This document shows positions 1 through 11,917 of a stretch of DNA of 64,000 bases, in pieces. The stretch covers positions 1,223,406 to 1,287,405 of the forward strand of contig ML976978.1 of the NCBI GenBank assembly GCA_010015675.1, read 5' to 3'. The position numbers were made by a program, and so were the translations under genes. A model generated the notes under the pieces. That model was given only the letters and a program-made list of their open reading frames with translations. It was not told where the DNA came from and searched no databases. The stretch is from Byssothecium circinans (Eukaryota > Ascomycota > Dothideomycetes > Pleosporales > Massarinaceae). The number at the start of each line of letters is the position of its first letter. The first letter of the stretch is position 1.

Positions 1-471
1 TAGCTTTGTTATTAAGATAATACTCTTTGATGTTCCTTGCCAAGAAAAAGTGGCCGCTTCGGTGGTGTGGCCGCTTCGGTGGTGGAATACGTTATTTTAC
101 TTATTCTTTTTCTATATTATTAGACGTTTTCTTTCTTCTATACTTTTACTATTTAGTAATTACTAATTAGTAATTACTAGGTGCTAAGCCTAATCAGGCG
201 TTACTATTTAGTTATAACTAAATTACTTAGTAATTACTAAGTAAACCCCCATCTATGGACACGAGTGCGTGGTGGGACATTAGCCGAGCGGCGGGGTTAC
301 ACGCCATACGAGGGCTGCGGACGTGGGATGGATATTAGTGGGAAAAGAAAAGTCGGATCGATTTTAAGAGTAGATACACCCCCTGAATTTTGAGGAAAGC
401 CATCTTAGCAAAAAGCTCCCTATAGGCTACCAGTCATCGTCGTCCTCATCTTAGCGTGTGGGGTCGGTAGC
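1..471. repeat. AT-rich edge with short tandem and palindromic repeats
   Basis: No gene is visible here. A 17-bp unit (tggccgcttcggtggtg) is repeated twice in tandem at 51-67 and 68-84. The 12-mer tagtaattacta occurs three times (154-165, 168-179, 228-239); the last copy lies inside a perfect 16-bp palindrome at 226-241. The composition differs from the gene-rich DNA that follows. This could be a remnant of a repeat or mobile element, but no element is recognisable. Confidence 0.6.
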
Positions 472-1882
472 CTAGCCATGACAAGTCGCCCCAGCTAGAG
501 CGAACCCCTCGCTAGAAACATCCAGATCCAAATCTAAAGCCCTAATCCTCTCCCTCGTCTTCATAATCTTGACATTGAGAGCCTCCCTGTTCCTCCTAGG
601 GCTGAGAATACGCTTGTGTTCGCCTCGGACCTCCGTACTTCCGAGCCGCCACTGCGGAAAATCCACAACGTCAAGATCGGTCACACTCGTCCCACTCATC
701 CGATCTTCAGTATACGAAGTAACAGTTTTATAACCACGCAATAGTGGTTGGTGTGGATGATGGACATACACCTGTTGTACGCTCCCAGCCTCTTCGCCAG
801 CGGACCCGGTGTGGTTCGAGTGAGGGAAGTCCCACTGCAGGCATATGCGCCTTGTGTTCACTGGTGGGCCTTCATCAACAAAATCCTCAAACACATCCAA
901 AGCCCTATCGCCCATGTCAGTCAATTTCTCGAACCCCGGGTTCGACAGACGCGCGCCGTAATGTTGGAGCCAGCCGACCCAGAGGCGTACACCAGGGCTC
1001 CTCAAACCCATATTTAACCTCGAACAACTCCTTCCAAGACGTCCCATAACCAATTCCATCCCTCACTATCCTGCATCCCTCATCGCGCATAACTCTCTTC
1101 CTATTCACCATTCCCTCGTCTCTCCTCCTCTTCAGCCTCCAAACTCTCTCCCGTAACTCCTTACTGGGCACTTCAAGCCGGACCACCACGGCGGAAAAGT
1201 GCAGCCTGAATAGCGGCTTCGCGAGGTCGAGCAGCCAGCCTGCGGCACTTTTATTGTACGCTACGAAAACCTGATAGTAGCTACAAACGTCGCAGGGGCA
1301 ATCAGCACGGTGCCAGGGAACTTGGTACCAGTCGTCCTCAGGGAAGAATACTATGAAGGGGATTGTGATGGTCACCTCGGGCCGGATAAATGCGTCGGTG
1401 GGGACGCTGAGGCGGACTTGGGTGATGTCGATGTCGTAGGGACATTGGTGGAGTTCGCGCTCGTGGTCGCGGGAAAGGATTGAGGAGATGAGTTTGGAGA
1501 GGTGGGATTGGAGTTTTGGATAGGCGAGGCGTTGTGTTTCGAAGCGGATTTGTGCATAGCTGCTGAAGAAGCTGTGGTATTGTGTTGAGTTTTCGAATGG
1601 GGGGTAGATGAGGTAAGAGTATATTTCGAGTCGCAGCTCGTAGGGGAGGTTGAGGAATAGAGGTTTTGGGGGTTGCAGTTGAGATTGTTGGTGTTTGTAA
1701 GATGATGGGGTGAATGGGCGAGCTATTTGAAGTTTACGGTTGCCTGGAGCTGGCTCGATGCCTGATGTTGAGACGTATACAATCACGCACCGCAAGCAGA
1801 TTGCCATTCGCGCGAGAGAACGCATAAGGTGTGTATATACACTGTTGCCTAGACATACGACTTGTGCATTATTTGGGAGCAT
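472..1882 (-). pseudogene. Frame-disrupted paralog of the adjacent hypothetical gene
   Basis: Two overlapping minus-strand frames together resemble the gene at 1896-2924. The upstream frame (1882-917) has LPYELRLEIYSYL, FFSSYAQIR and RPEVTITIPF, matching PYEVRLAVYSHM, FFSCKQIR and RPEVTVTLPF in the neighbour. The downstream frame (about 1030-472) has FVDEGPPVNTRR and LQWDF, matching FLKDGEPPHTTQ and LHWNM, and then a charged C-terminus like the neighbour's. The two frames are offset by one base. The switch falls near 1000-1030, and I found no clean intron that restores the frame, so a one-base frameshift is likelier than splicing. The LPxELRxxIY start resembles the short F-box-like N-termini of many uncharacterised fungal proteins, but I cannot assign a function. 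The start may be later than the first Met at 1882. Confidence 0.55.
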
Positions 1883-1895
1883 TATGCGAACCTTC

Positions 1896-2924
1896 TTAAT
1901 TGACGGATGTCAAAGATATGGGGCCACGGTACTGTGCAGTCTCTCCGTCGATGTCCACCGGCATCCCCAACTCTCGCAGTCTCCGCTCCGCATTTTCCAG
2001 CCTCATCCAGCTTTGGACCCGTGTGCGCTCATGTTGACGCTTGATCATTAGTTTCGCAATCCTCTTCTCATGTCGCAGAAAATCCTCCGCGTCTATTGCA
2101 ATCGTGCTGTAGCCTCTCAGCTCGTTTTCCGTGAAATGTTTCTCTGCCAGTATGCCGCGCCTGAAAGTGTGTATCGAAAGCTGTGAGTAGGTAGGATGCG
2201 CGTTTTGGCGGTGGTGTCTTCTCTGACTTGACATGTTCCAATGCAGTAAGAGTTGAGTAGTATGAGGTGGTTCGCCATCCTTGAGAAAGTTGTGGAGTGC
2301 GACCGAGCAGCAATTTGCAATTTCCTGCACATGATAATGGATTACGTGGCCGATTGGTGCCCAACAAAGGGCCGGGATGGTATCGTACCACATTACTCGA
2401 CCTGGGTTTCTGTCAACGAGTGCGTTACTCTCTTGAATGTGTCGCTTTATGGAGTCGCCGACAGAGAATCGGAAGGTAATGCTGCGAAGATGAAGCTGGA
2501 GAATTGGCGTCGCTATAACGATTAGGCGCTTTGTGAGTAGCCTGTGCTCATATTCTTGCGTCCAGTGTTTCGGTGGGAGAAGAAATGGCAACGTCACGGT
2601 GACTTCGGGTCGTAGAAACCTGGTTTCAAGCGTTCTCACGCGGATAGGACTGGAAGAGAATTGGTCGTTGAATTCCTTGGCGTAGTCGTTGAGCTCAACG
2701 ATCGCCTTTTCCTCGATGTTGTGGAGGTAGGAACTCAGGCGTAATCGGGCCTCAATCTTGATCTCCTCCCGTATTTGCTTGCAACTGAAGAAGCCGAAAA
2801 TTTGAGTATAGCCATCGAAGGGAGGAAGATTCATATGAGAATACACGGCTAGACGTACCTCATAAGGCGCTACAAGGAGCGGGGAATTCAAGCGTTCTGG
2901 TGCTTCTTGTCGTGGTTGTGTCAT
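1896..2924 (-). CDS. Uncharacterised fungal protein, tandem paralog
   Basis: One uninterrupted frame of 342 codons from the Met at 2924. An upstream in-frame Met at 3101 would add 59 residues, but those residues have no counterpart in the paralog, so I prefer 2924. The N-terminus has PYEVRLAVYSHMNLPPF, similar to F-box-like openings of many Pezizomycotina proteins. The middle is globular (RPEVTVTLPFLLPP). The C-terminal 80 residues are strongly charged and probably helical (RHEKRIAKLMIKRQHERTR). It lies only 13 bp from the end of its paralog on the same strand, so the pair probably arose by tandem duplication. No signal peptide or membrane segment is visible. Function unknown; adapter of an SCF-type ubiquitin ligase is only a possibility. 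Confidence 0.7.
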   Translation of the reverse strand: MTQPRQEAPERLNSPLLVAPYEVRLAVYSHMNLPPFDGYTQIFGFFSCKQIREEIKIEARLRLSSYLHNIEEKAIVELNDYAKEFNDQFSSSPIRVRTLETRFLRPEVTVTLPFLLPPKHWTQEYEHRLLTKRLIVIATPILQLHLRSITFRFSVGDSIKRHIQESNALVDRNPGRVMWYDTIPALCWAPIGHVIHYHVQEIANCCSVALHNFLKDGEPPHTTQLLLHWNMSSQRRHHRQNAHPTYSQLSIHTFRRGILAEKHFTENELRGYSTIAIDAEDFLRHEKRIAKLMIKRQHERTRVQSWMRLENAERRLRELGMPVDIDGETAQYRGPISLTSVN

Positions 2925-3385
2925 CCTCCCTCGTATGTTGAAAGCAGCGTCTAGGGGTTCGGGAAGATTACTTTGTCGTGGATGCAAACATGAGAATCTT
3001 TGCACAAGCGTGCAGCCCGAAACAGCCAAGTACGCGTCACGGGTCCTCACCTGCCGAAAGTGCGCCGCAATGCGAATATTCGCTTTACATGATGAATCCA
3101 AATATGATTATGTAGGCGCACTATATAAAATGCATGTTGGTTAGCCGTGTCGGTGTTGCTGCATGTATCAATCGACGCGTCGGTGGGACGTGTCGCTCAC
3201 GTGCCGCGCGTCTTAGTCGCGTTTCATAGAGGATGATCGAGATGATGTAATGCGTCAATAACACGTCAGCGGCGTCGTTCGAACTCTGTCAGTTCAAAAC
3301 TCCAGTTCATCAAGCATCATCAAGAAATCGTTTCATCCATCTGAGCCCTTCTCTATTGACCATTCCATCCAACTTACGAACAAGC
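2925..3385. other. Intergenic, divergent promoter region
   Basis: Lies between the minus-strand hypothetical gene and the plus-strand gene at 3386. A TATA-like tatataaaa occurs near 3121-3129. Nothing else is recognisable. Confidence 0.5.
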
Positions 3386-4673
3386 ATGCCGGCTTCTAAG
3401 CGTCGGAAGACGGGGAGCAACGCAAGTGCTGCGACCGCACAGCGTGATCGTTCCCGTTCCTCCTCCCCTCCCAACGATGAGAACAGTCCGCAGAACAGCA
3501 ACAATGGCAAGCGCAAAGTCTCGAAAATTGGCGACATTGCCCCGCATGCCTACTTCTGCATCCACCGCCCACTCTTCGACTACAAGAACGAAAATCTGGA
3601 TAGCGACAACGGCCCGCGCTCTTCCGAGGATTTTTGGAAGGAAGTGTACGCACCCAGTCACAACGCCGAAAGCAAATCCAACAAGATTTTCCAACCTGCG
3701 TCCGAGCATCCGGAGTGGGAGTGGGTGATGATGGCCGATGCTTGGGACAAGTTCGATCTGTGGAGGAGGAGGGCAAAATACTGTGATCCTGATAACTTCA
3801 ACATGTATATTTATAACGACTGGAAGGGATATGGATTGCAGGAGATAATCGAATGCGGAGTGAGTCGCCTCAAAATAGGTTATTGGGACTGCACTAATTA
3901 TATGCAGCTTGCGGAATTTGATAAAGGGTTCAGAAAGAAAGGAGAGAAAGGGAGGGATGAGATGTGGGCCGCTATCAGCGCTTTGGGTCTATGGCTGAAA
4001 GACGGTGACGACGGTGACATGATGATGTTCATCAGTAAGTCTTTGGCTAATTGCTTCGCTCTACGCATCGCTAAAGACACCAGATTGCGAAGACGGTCCG
4101 ACCACTGGAGCGCTCAATGGCCTCATGGGCTTTGCTCTTCTCACCGTTCTGGATGCTATCAAGCGCGCTGGTGAGCTGAAACGCGACTCTAAGTACAAAG
4201 ATCTTGCTCGAGTGATCGGTTACTGGCTCGAATGGTCCCACGACCTTCCTAACTACGGAATTGAAGGCGAAGACGTAGCTTGGCGTCCGTATGTGGTCAC
4301 CTACTTTAAAGAGGCTGATCTCGATGTCAAGAAAGGGACTTTCCTCACTGAAAAGATGCTCGCCAAACTGGAGAATGCACCCAACTACAGCAAATCCACG
4401 ATTTCCCATGTTCCAGATCTTGAGTCCAAAGCGGATGATTTCCGCGACGACAAGGATCCTCCAATAGGCACAGAGCAAGATCCATGGGCTTGGAAGGAAA
4501 GGATAGGCCGTTGGAAGAAGCAGAAGGGAGGAAAGTTGGGTGGACAGCATTACGACATTACCAAATTGTCTAGGGCTGAACGGGCGGCGCATGTGCTTGT
4601 TGGTGAAAAGGTTGATCCCCTGAAGGACGTCTCGATCAAAGACCTGAGGAACAATCTGTTGGACTTCCAATAG
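3386..4673 (+). CDS. Uncharacterised nuclear-type protein, three exons
   Basis: Exons 3386-3859, 3908-4034 and 4084-4673 give 396 aa. Introns are 48 and 49 bp with GTGAGT and GTAAGT donors, and the phases close exactly. The first intron is a multiple of three and has no stop, so retention would also be readable. The protein opens with a basic, Ser-rich stretch (MPASKRRKTGSNAS) that looks like a nuclear localisation signal. A globular region rich in Trp and Asp follows (HPEWEWVMMADAWDKFDLW, EDGPTTGALNGLMGFALL). The C-terminus is lysine-rich and ends RNNLLDFQ. The architecture resembles lineage-specific Dothideomycete hypothetical proteins. No catalytic motif or named domain is visible, and I do not assign a function. 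Confidence 0.75.
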
Positions 4674-6089
4674 GAGATGGTGCCTGTGACTATTGACCTG
4701 GCGGTTAAGAGGGGGTGCGATTTTCTGTTGTATAATATGGCTGATGCTGGGGGTCTGAAGAGTGTGAAGGCTGGAAGGACGGCTCTTTCATTGATTTTGG
4801 GGGAACGAATTAATATGGTTCGTATGGAGGAATTTGCTTGGTGATGTTGGTGGTCTTGCCAACCATGTATTTCAGAATTGGAGTCTGGTGGATATTACTG
4901 TAAGCGTGGACTTAAAGTGATTCGCGGGTTCTGTGGGCTATGAAATGCGCTAGCTAGCTGTGGATAGCAATACTCAAAAGCCTCAACCATATTAATGATG
5001 GTGATAGTTTCGACTACGGGGCAGAAATGTTCGCTCTTGTCGTTATTTACTTCGAGGACGGCGGCCGACCGCCGAGATGATATATTCGATGCTGAAAGTC
5101 GCAGCTGTTTCGACGTATCGAGGACCGAGAAAGTTGTGCGTAGACCTAACTAAGAAACGAACTTTAGAGAGCTGTGCTAAGTTTTCAGTAGACTAACTGT
5201 TCCATCTTCTGACATTTGAAGGCACGGTTTATCGAGGTCACGTGGACCTCCATCCATTGGGCGAGCCTCCCCTTATATATCATCACCTAGCTCCATCTCC
5301 AACACATAATTATGATCTTTCTTGAGCTGCCGATGAATCTCAAGATCAGTGGAAATATTCTACAGTCTTCTTTGTTAGTTCGCAAGCGCTTACGTGGTTT
5401 CCTTCGCAGTCCATTCAGTGAAGTGATCCTTTTAAGGTGTTTTCCCCCCCAAAACTGAGGAATAAGGCGCTACCAATTCCTTGAACAGTATAAATTGGCT
5501 TTTTTTCTTGCAGTTGAGAGTTCATGTCGTGCTCTAGCACCTGTTGAATCGCCTGCATCCATGCAACTGAGCTGCTGCCGTACATCTTTGGGAACACAGT
5601 CATCGCATCTATTAAAAATGCTGCATTCGAATTCTACCTGACCATTGTCTGGTTTTGATACCGAGCAATCAGAAGCTCGTAAAGTTGCTGAACTAATTTG
5701 CCGGTCAAGCGGCCGACAAGGAACATAGAGTGACCCAGATTCTGTGCATCAGAATCTAATCAATTTACAGGCCAACATACCCGGCAATTAGATATGGGAG
5801 AGAATACCCATTCAACCCGTCAGCAGCTATCACCTTGCCGGTGTCTCGAAACTCGCGATTTTTTGCTTGCACGCTCGAGGTCGAGATCTACGTTCTTCAT
5901 TGGGAACATAAATTCCGAACTTCCAACAGTTTGCTCCTTACTTTGCTCTTTGCAGTCACTTTGGTTCTGCTGACCGAGGAATCGGGTCCAGTGAAGCAGT
6001 TCCTTTTGATACAGCCCCGCTTCTCGCTCGGCCAGATTATTCTCTTCACAGTAGCATTCTTTTCTGCACGCGCCGATCGAATCGTCACA
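4674..6089. other. Intergenic region containing a possible gene relic
   Basis: No intact gene in 1.4 kb. A TATA-like stretch lies near 5273. The minus strand between about 5880 and 5415 looks coding but is broken; it is listed separately. Confidence 0.5.
5415..5880 (-). pseudogene. Broken coding-like segment, unrecognised
   Basis: On the minus strand, consecutive open stretches read like protein (GKVIAADGLNGYSLPYLIAG, then FLVGRLTGKLVQQLYELL, then VFPKMYGSSSVAWMQAIQ). They are separated by stops and frame changes near 5765 and 5635. The first break could be a very short intron, but it is only about 24 bp, below the usual minimum. I do not recognise the family. A decayed gene fragment is the simplest reading; chance open frames are possible. 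Confidence 0.25.
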
Positions 6090-7595
6090 ATGCAATGGAA
6101 CTCACTGGTCGCACTCGCGCTTGTTGCGCAATCGCATGCGCTCATACGATTCGGATGCTCCCAGCTCGTTGTCGACCGGATTGATCCTCTCGTCAACCCG
6201 GGCGAAGCGCCCTCACCTCACTTGCACCAGGTTTGTTCTCACACCTTCTTCGCTTCGACTATGTAAAAGAAAATAGCTATTATAGGCATACAGAGGGACC
6301 TAATCCTATATATAGATCATTGGCGGCAACTCTTTCAACACATCAATGTTGCCTGGAGAGCATGACTTGGCCAAGCTATCGACATGCACTACATGTCAAC
6401 CTGCAGGTGAGTCGTACCTCATAGCGCTGGGTAGGAGACTAGTAAGACTGTATTTTATGATTAAAAGACTCTCGACGCATGGTTGTACAGGTCACACATA
6501 ATGGAACTGACACGATTTGCAGATGACTTCAGGTAACCCACGCCCTCACTCCCCCGACCCAAAACTCACCAACATAGCAACTACTGGACCGCTTCCCTCT
6601 ACTTCCGCTCACGAAACGGTACATACAAGCTCGTCCCCCAGAAAGGAAACGCCGGGTTCGAAGGCCAGCACGGAGGCATGACTGTGTACTACATGCAAAA
6701 CTCCCTCGGCGATTTCCAGCAAAAGTCAAAAGTCAAATCTTTTCAACCAGTAAGTGACTACCCCTTCAAGCCGAAAAAAACAAAAAAAACGACCCGTGAT
6801 CTAACCCGTACAGGGCTTCCGTATGCTAATCGGCTCGCCTACAGCCAGCACAAAAGAAGAAGCAGACAAATACCCCCAACTCACATACACCTGCCTGCAA
6901 GACCTGAACACTCGGTACCCAGAGACCAAGGACTTCCCCGCAAAGCCATGTCCAGCGGGAATCATGGTGAATCTACGCTTCCCCACGTACGCGCCTTAAT
7001 TCCTCCCATAGTTCGAGAACATGAACCCACTGACGTGGAATACCTTTAGATGTTGGGATGGCAAAAACCTCGACTCCCCCGACCACATCTCCCACATGTC
7101 GTACCCCGCCAACGGAACCTTCGAGAATCAAGGCCCCTGCCCTACCTCGCACCCCGTGCGCATGCCGCAGCTCATGTATGAGGTGATATTCGAAACTAAG
7201 GAGTTTAATTCGAAGGCGCTGTGGCCGGAGGATGGGGGGCAGCCGTTTGAGTGGTCGTTTAGTGATAAGTATGTACTTCTCACTTTTTCTCCATCGCTCA
7301 AAGTGTGTGGTAAGGGAACGGAGCTGACGGGGTTTTAGGACTGGGTTTGGGAATCATGGCGATTATGTGTTTGGGTGGAAGGATGACGCGCTTCAGAAGA
7401 TATTGGATGAGGAGTGCTATGTGCAGTGTAAGACGATGCGGGTGCAGTCTGTTGAGAAGATGAATGAGTGCAGGGTTGAGAGGAAGGTTGTGGAGGATCT
7501 TGGGGATGATGATTGTAAGTGCTCCTGTTTGAGGTGATGGAAGTACTGCTAATGACTGTGTAGATATTCCGCATATCCCTGGGCAGGCTCACTGA
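6090..7595 (+). CDS. DUF1996 secreted protein, eight exons
   Basis: Exons 6090-6230, 6316-6406, 6523-6532, 6578-6749, 6814-6986, 7050-7268, 7339-7514 and 7564-7595 give 337 aa with all phases closing. Exon 3 is only 10 bp. The N-terminus is a signal peptide (MQWNSLVALALVAQSHAL). It is followed directly by RFGCSQLVVDRIDPLVNPG and PSPHLHQ, the hallmark opening of the DUF1996 family of secreted fungal proteins. Further family features are NYWTASLYFRSRNGTYK, GGMTVYYMQ, RFPTCWDGKNLDSPDH and CPTSHPVRMPQLMYEV. The C-terminus has cysteines (CYVQCKTM) and no membrane anchor. Many homologs carry a C-terminal WSC domain; this one does not. The biochemical role of DUF1996 is not established; an extracellular or cell-wall role is inferred from the signal peptide. 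Confidence 0.88.
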
Positions 7596-8650
7596 GTCGG
7601 GGATCGGTGGGCCCTATGTGCGGAAAGTAAGTCTTGGTGGCAGAACGCTGACAGATTATCTTACATCTTGAAGATGAGAATTGCTTCTCCATTTGGCCTT
7701 CGGGCTACATCTAGCCCAGTCTTGTGCCAATGTATTGTACTTCCCAAACAGCACCGCTTCTCGCTGAAGATGACTATCACCAAAAAGCTGCCATCTCACG
7801 GATTTGGGGCATGCAGCGATCCCGAGAGAGCGAACGTTGGTGCGATTAGAAAGGTCACGGAGTTGAAGGAAGAGGAGCTCTTTATTCATCTGTAGGAGTC
7901 TCGACATCGAGCTTAGTCGTATTCAAGAGCTCCCACTCTGGGTAATGAGCTTCGACTGATTTTCGCAGGCGTGTGGATAGGAGCACTTCTCACCACAGGT
8001 TGAAATCATAACATAAGCCTACAGCGGACCGGCGTAGGCTTATGCTCGTTAGGTACCAGCCCCGGTGGCATAAGATTTTGGCAATCGCCTCCAATGCAGA
8101 TTTCATAGTGCTCAAGTGGGGAATTATTACCACAGATATGGTAATGAGCCTTTTGCAGAGAGCCCTTGGTCATCTCTCACTGTCATAGTGGAAGGCAGAC
8201 CTCCTAGCTCGTAATACAGAGCTTTACCGGCGCTTGAAAAAGGATAGTGGGGACATTGGCATGTAGACATTTCGTGAAGCCATATGAGCATCGATCGAAA
8301 TTCTGACGTCTGGCCGAATGAGATTGTGTGGATTGATGGTGGGAAGTGTTTGAGTGGGGTGAATAGGGAAAGTATAAGCAGTGATTACACCGCAAAGCAA
8401 CAAAAAGGAAGAAAGCGAAGGTATGACACGTAGTTTGTAGTATTCTGAAAACCTACAAACCGATCTGATAGTGGGAAATGCTCCGTGAGACTAAGCAAAA
8501 CACGAAAGCTATGCTCCGACCACGCATGCATCATCAAGACTGTTCTCCATCAACAAATCCAGTAATGACCAGTCAAAGTCACGCGATGGAAGAGGGTCAG
8601 ATTGCGACCGCAAACACAATGTGACCGACCACCCAACAGGAGTGACTAAC
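7596..8650. other. Intergenic between convergent genes, with a hairpin
   Basis: No supported gene. A perfect 11-bp inverted repeat (cataagcctac at 8012-8022, gtaggcttatg at 8034-8044) with an 11-nt loop lies in the middle. Open frames at 7656-7907 on both strands lack any family feature. Confidence 0.5.
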
Positions 8651-11074
8651 CTAGCGGCGAAGTCCGCCCATGGCCTCCCTAAAAGTCTCAAGACCCTTCT
8701 CCAACATCACCTTTCTAGCCTCCAAGAACGCGCGCTGCTGAGAGATCTCGGACGGCTCAGCGGCCACGAACTCGATCTCCTTCTCATTCATCTTCGCAAC
8801 TATGAGCGGCGAGAGCACGATATCGGGAAGCGGCTCCACCAGGTGGCGTTCGATGACCGCCTTGCATGTTGCGTTGACGAAGTACTTGAGCTCATCCTTG
8901 TAATAAGCGCGCTGATTGTCGAGAGCTTCCTGTGCGCTGAAGGCATCCATGTCTTGCTCAATGGAATTGTTCATGGCATGCTCTAGCTTAGTCTCATCAT
9001 AGCTGTTGACGTACTCGCGCGTGTGCCCGTTGTATATCTGAGTCTTAGCAGCTTCCGATGCCTTTTTTGTAGCCTTCTGTTGCTTGCGGGTGCGCTGCTT
9101 CTGGATTGTGGTCGTAAAGTAATCTGGACAACCATTAGCGAGCTTTCCTAAGAATGGAGATGTAATACTGACGATTGTATGTCATCGGATGGCGCGCCTT
9201 GTCAGCCAGTATCTTCTTCAATTCCTCCTTTGCACTCTCCAATGCACCCTTGAGCGCCGCATCAACACTCAAACCCTTGATGCGCGGCAAGAATTCCGCC
9301 GGCGCCGCGTGCTCGAGGACAGCATATACGAACTGCTTGCATTGGCGAGCAACCCCGTCGATGTGCGCCGAGGCAATCTTCTCCCAGGGCTGTGACTGCT
9401 CCCAGAAAAGCTGGCTGATGAGCATGGGCTGGAATGTCCCAGGTAATTCAAAGCCGCGAGATCGCACCAGCGTCTTCTTCACCCACTCAACAGCCTCCTT
9501 GCGAGAGAGTGATTTAGGCTTGGGAACGGAAAACAGGAGATCGTCCATCATAGCAAGCTCATCTTCCGCCTTTTCATCCTCTTCCATGTCTACATCATCA
9601 TCACCAGGGCCAACACCAACTGCAAACTTATGCCCTCGGAGGCGCATGTCCTTGGCAAAGTCCATATTGAGGTGCTGGACAACGGCGCGGAAACGGCGAA
9701 TATTCTCCTTCGAGTCGATTGCGGCTTCCATGTTAACTGCGCCAAAGAACGCATTCTCATAGTAGCCTTTGACAGCAGACTTGAGAATGTCGTTGACCTG
9801 CATGGAGACCTTCATGAGAACCATGCGCTGCTCTTGGATTGTCTCACGGCTTTCGCCCAGCTTGGAAATGTTATCTTCGGTCTCCTGGAGTTTCGTACTT
9901 ATCTCTTCTCTCAAAGATGGAAGTTCCTTGATAAGATGATGAAGCAGTAGCTTACTGAGCCGTCCTCGAAGAGACTCAATGCCGACAGACTCCCGCGGGA
10001 GATCCACATATTTGCCCTTGCTGAAGAAATTCTGCTCATCAGCGTTGCGCTCAGCAAACGTGGATATCATCTGATCCTCGCCGCGGTTCTTTAGCATGTG
10101 CCATCCTCGCTCAAGATAGATGTCCTTGTTCTGAGCAAGATCGATCCAGCTCTGTTCGTTATCACTACCTGGACGAAGGTAGTCGGGCTTGGTGATGATG
10201 CCTAAGGTACGGCGACCCTTCTGGTCGGCCTTTTGGGCGTAGTTCAATACGATCTGATTGGCGAAATCGTTCTTAGCACTGACAACTATAAAGATTAGCT
10301 AAGCGTGGTGACGTATGCGTGGGAAACCGTACCGGCAAGTATGATAGTACGCTCATTTTTCATGTATTCTGTGACCAGATTCAAGATCAGCTCCTTGTCG
10401 GCTTCAGTCTGGGCCTTGTTTGTGGAGTGGATCAGTCCCGGGAGATCGACGACGGTTAGTTGAGGGCGGTCTGGGCCATCGATTTGAACTGAAAGGACAT
10501 CGCGAGAAAAGGCCCTTGAGTTGTTGGTACCCACAACGCCAAGGCCCATGGCTTCAGTCGCCTCTTCGATGATCTCTGGAAGTTGCTCGAAGTCATCGAT
10601 AGCCCTGCTGAACAATTTAAGCTTTGCCTGCTCTTGCTTGGGACGCAACTTGTCTGGCGTGATCGTGATTGAGATCGTCGAGGTGGGCACACGGCGAAGT
10701 ATGATCTCTGTCGCGAAACGCGTGCAGAGGTTTTCCTTGCGCGGGAACGGGATTTCCTAGGCTGTGGTTAGTGACGTCCAAATCATGTCGTGCTATCTAA
10801 GAATGCGACTTACTGTGATGGCCTCAAGAACGGAGCTCTTGCCAGACGACTGATCTCCGCACACCACAAGCTGAGGTAGTTCCACGATCCCACTGAGTCC
10901 AGTACGACGCAGCTTGTCAACAATGTCCATTACCTTGCGCTGGTCCTCAGACTGAAGCGCCTTAAGAGAGCTCGTTGTGACCGCATCGGTATCGATTCCG
11001 GTAGGCGCAATAGGCGTTGAAGGCGTACCAGAGCCACCATCGTCCGACTCGCTGTCGAAAAGGCCGAAAGACAT
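8651..11074 (-). CDS. Dynamin-like GTPase (Mx/Vps1-type family)
   Basis: Exons on the minus strand: 11074-10814, 10756-10333, 10285-9173 and 9123-8651; 756 aa. Introns of 57, 47 and 49 bp close in phase. GTPase motifs are present in order: G1 P-loop GDQSSGKSSVLEAI (about residue 75), G2 Thr in CTRFATEI, G3 DLPGL, and G4 TKPDYL. Then come the middle region, with an acidic DDDVDMEEDEKAEDE insert, and a C-terminal GED-like helical region (KDELKYFVNATCKAVIERHL). No pleckstrin-homology domain or membrane segment is visible. This is the layout of the many Mx-like dynamin family proteins of filamentous fungi. Family members self-assemble on membranes and hydrolyse GTP. Which membrane this paralog serves cannot be read from sequence. 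Confidence 0.9.
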
Positions 11075-11917
11075 ATTGAGCAGCGCAATCTCAGACAGGA
11101 AGAGGAGTGTATTGAGGTCAAGATGGAGGAGAGATGTAGTGGAAGAGTGTTGAGAAGTGGGCGAGCGTTTGTAGTGTGGAGGGAAAACTGAGAGCGTGTT
11201 TATATGTTTAGTGGGTCCCGTGACTGATGACCCAGCAACAAGGAAAGAGCGCAATCAGTTTGCTTCGACGAGATTCTTCTCGGCCAATCAAACCCAGCCA
11301 TAGAAAGGAAGTGAGAGAGCGCGAAGACGAGGGAAGAGGCGGTGCAACGGCGGTGGAAGCGCGGCCGCATGCGGTCAGGCACCGAATGCCTGAAGCCGAT
11401 ATTGAAGGTGTCCGACACCATACATCCTTGGAAGTGAAGGTGGCTATCCAAAGTACGATTCCGTATTCCAAAAATTGACTGGTAGAAGTTGTCTCTTCGG
11501 TATAGCACCGCCACTGAAGCCCTTGTTTCAAAATGCTCCCACGCCGCACCAGCCTCGACCCAACAATAATTTTGTTGCCATGATCGATTAGTGGAGAAGG
11601 ATTCGAAAGGCAGCAATCGGTAATAGAAGAATGGTGAGTAGGATGAGGCACCTGGGATGTGTTGGCGAATGTGTAGTTGGCTAGTGTGCCTTGAACAAGG
11701 CACCTCTAAATGGAAGGCGCGAAGAACACCCAGGCCAAAAACCTTCGACCATTAGAATGCCGTCGTTCGAGTGGAGTCCGGGCTAAAGAAGAACCAGATT
11801 GATTGTAAATATACGCTACACAATTGCAACACTTCGCAGCACATGTACAATACACACCAAACCCTTGCTCAACATCTAGTAACACCAACCTGCTCACACT
11901 TTGCCCCCATTTATAAC
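11075..11917. other. Intergenic: dynamin promoter and acyl-CoA synthetase 3' flank
   Basis: Several open frames overlap here on both strands, but none shows a domain, conserved start or splice pattern. No supported gene. Confidence 0.5.

Noticed and set aside
11200..11703. Several overlapping minus-strand open frames in the dynamin promoter
   Set aside because: Mutually overlapping in different frames, without family features or a shared splice model.
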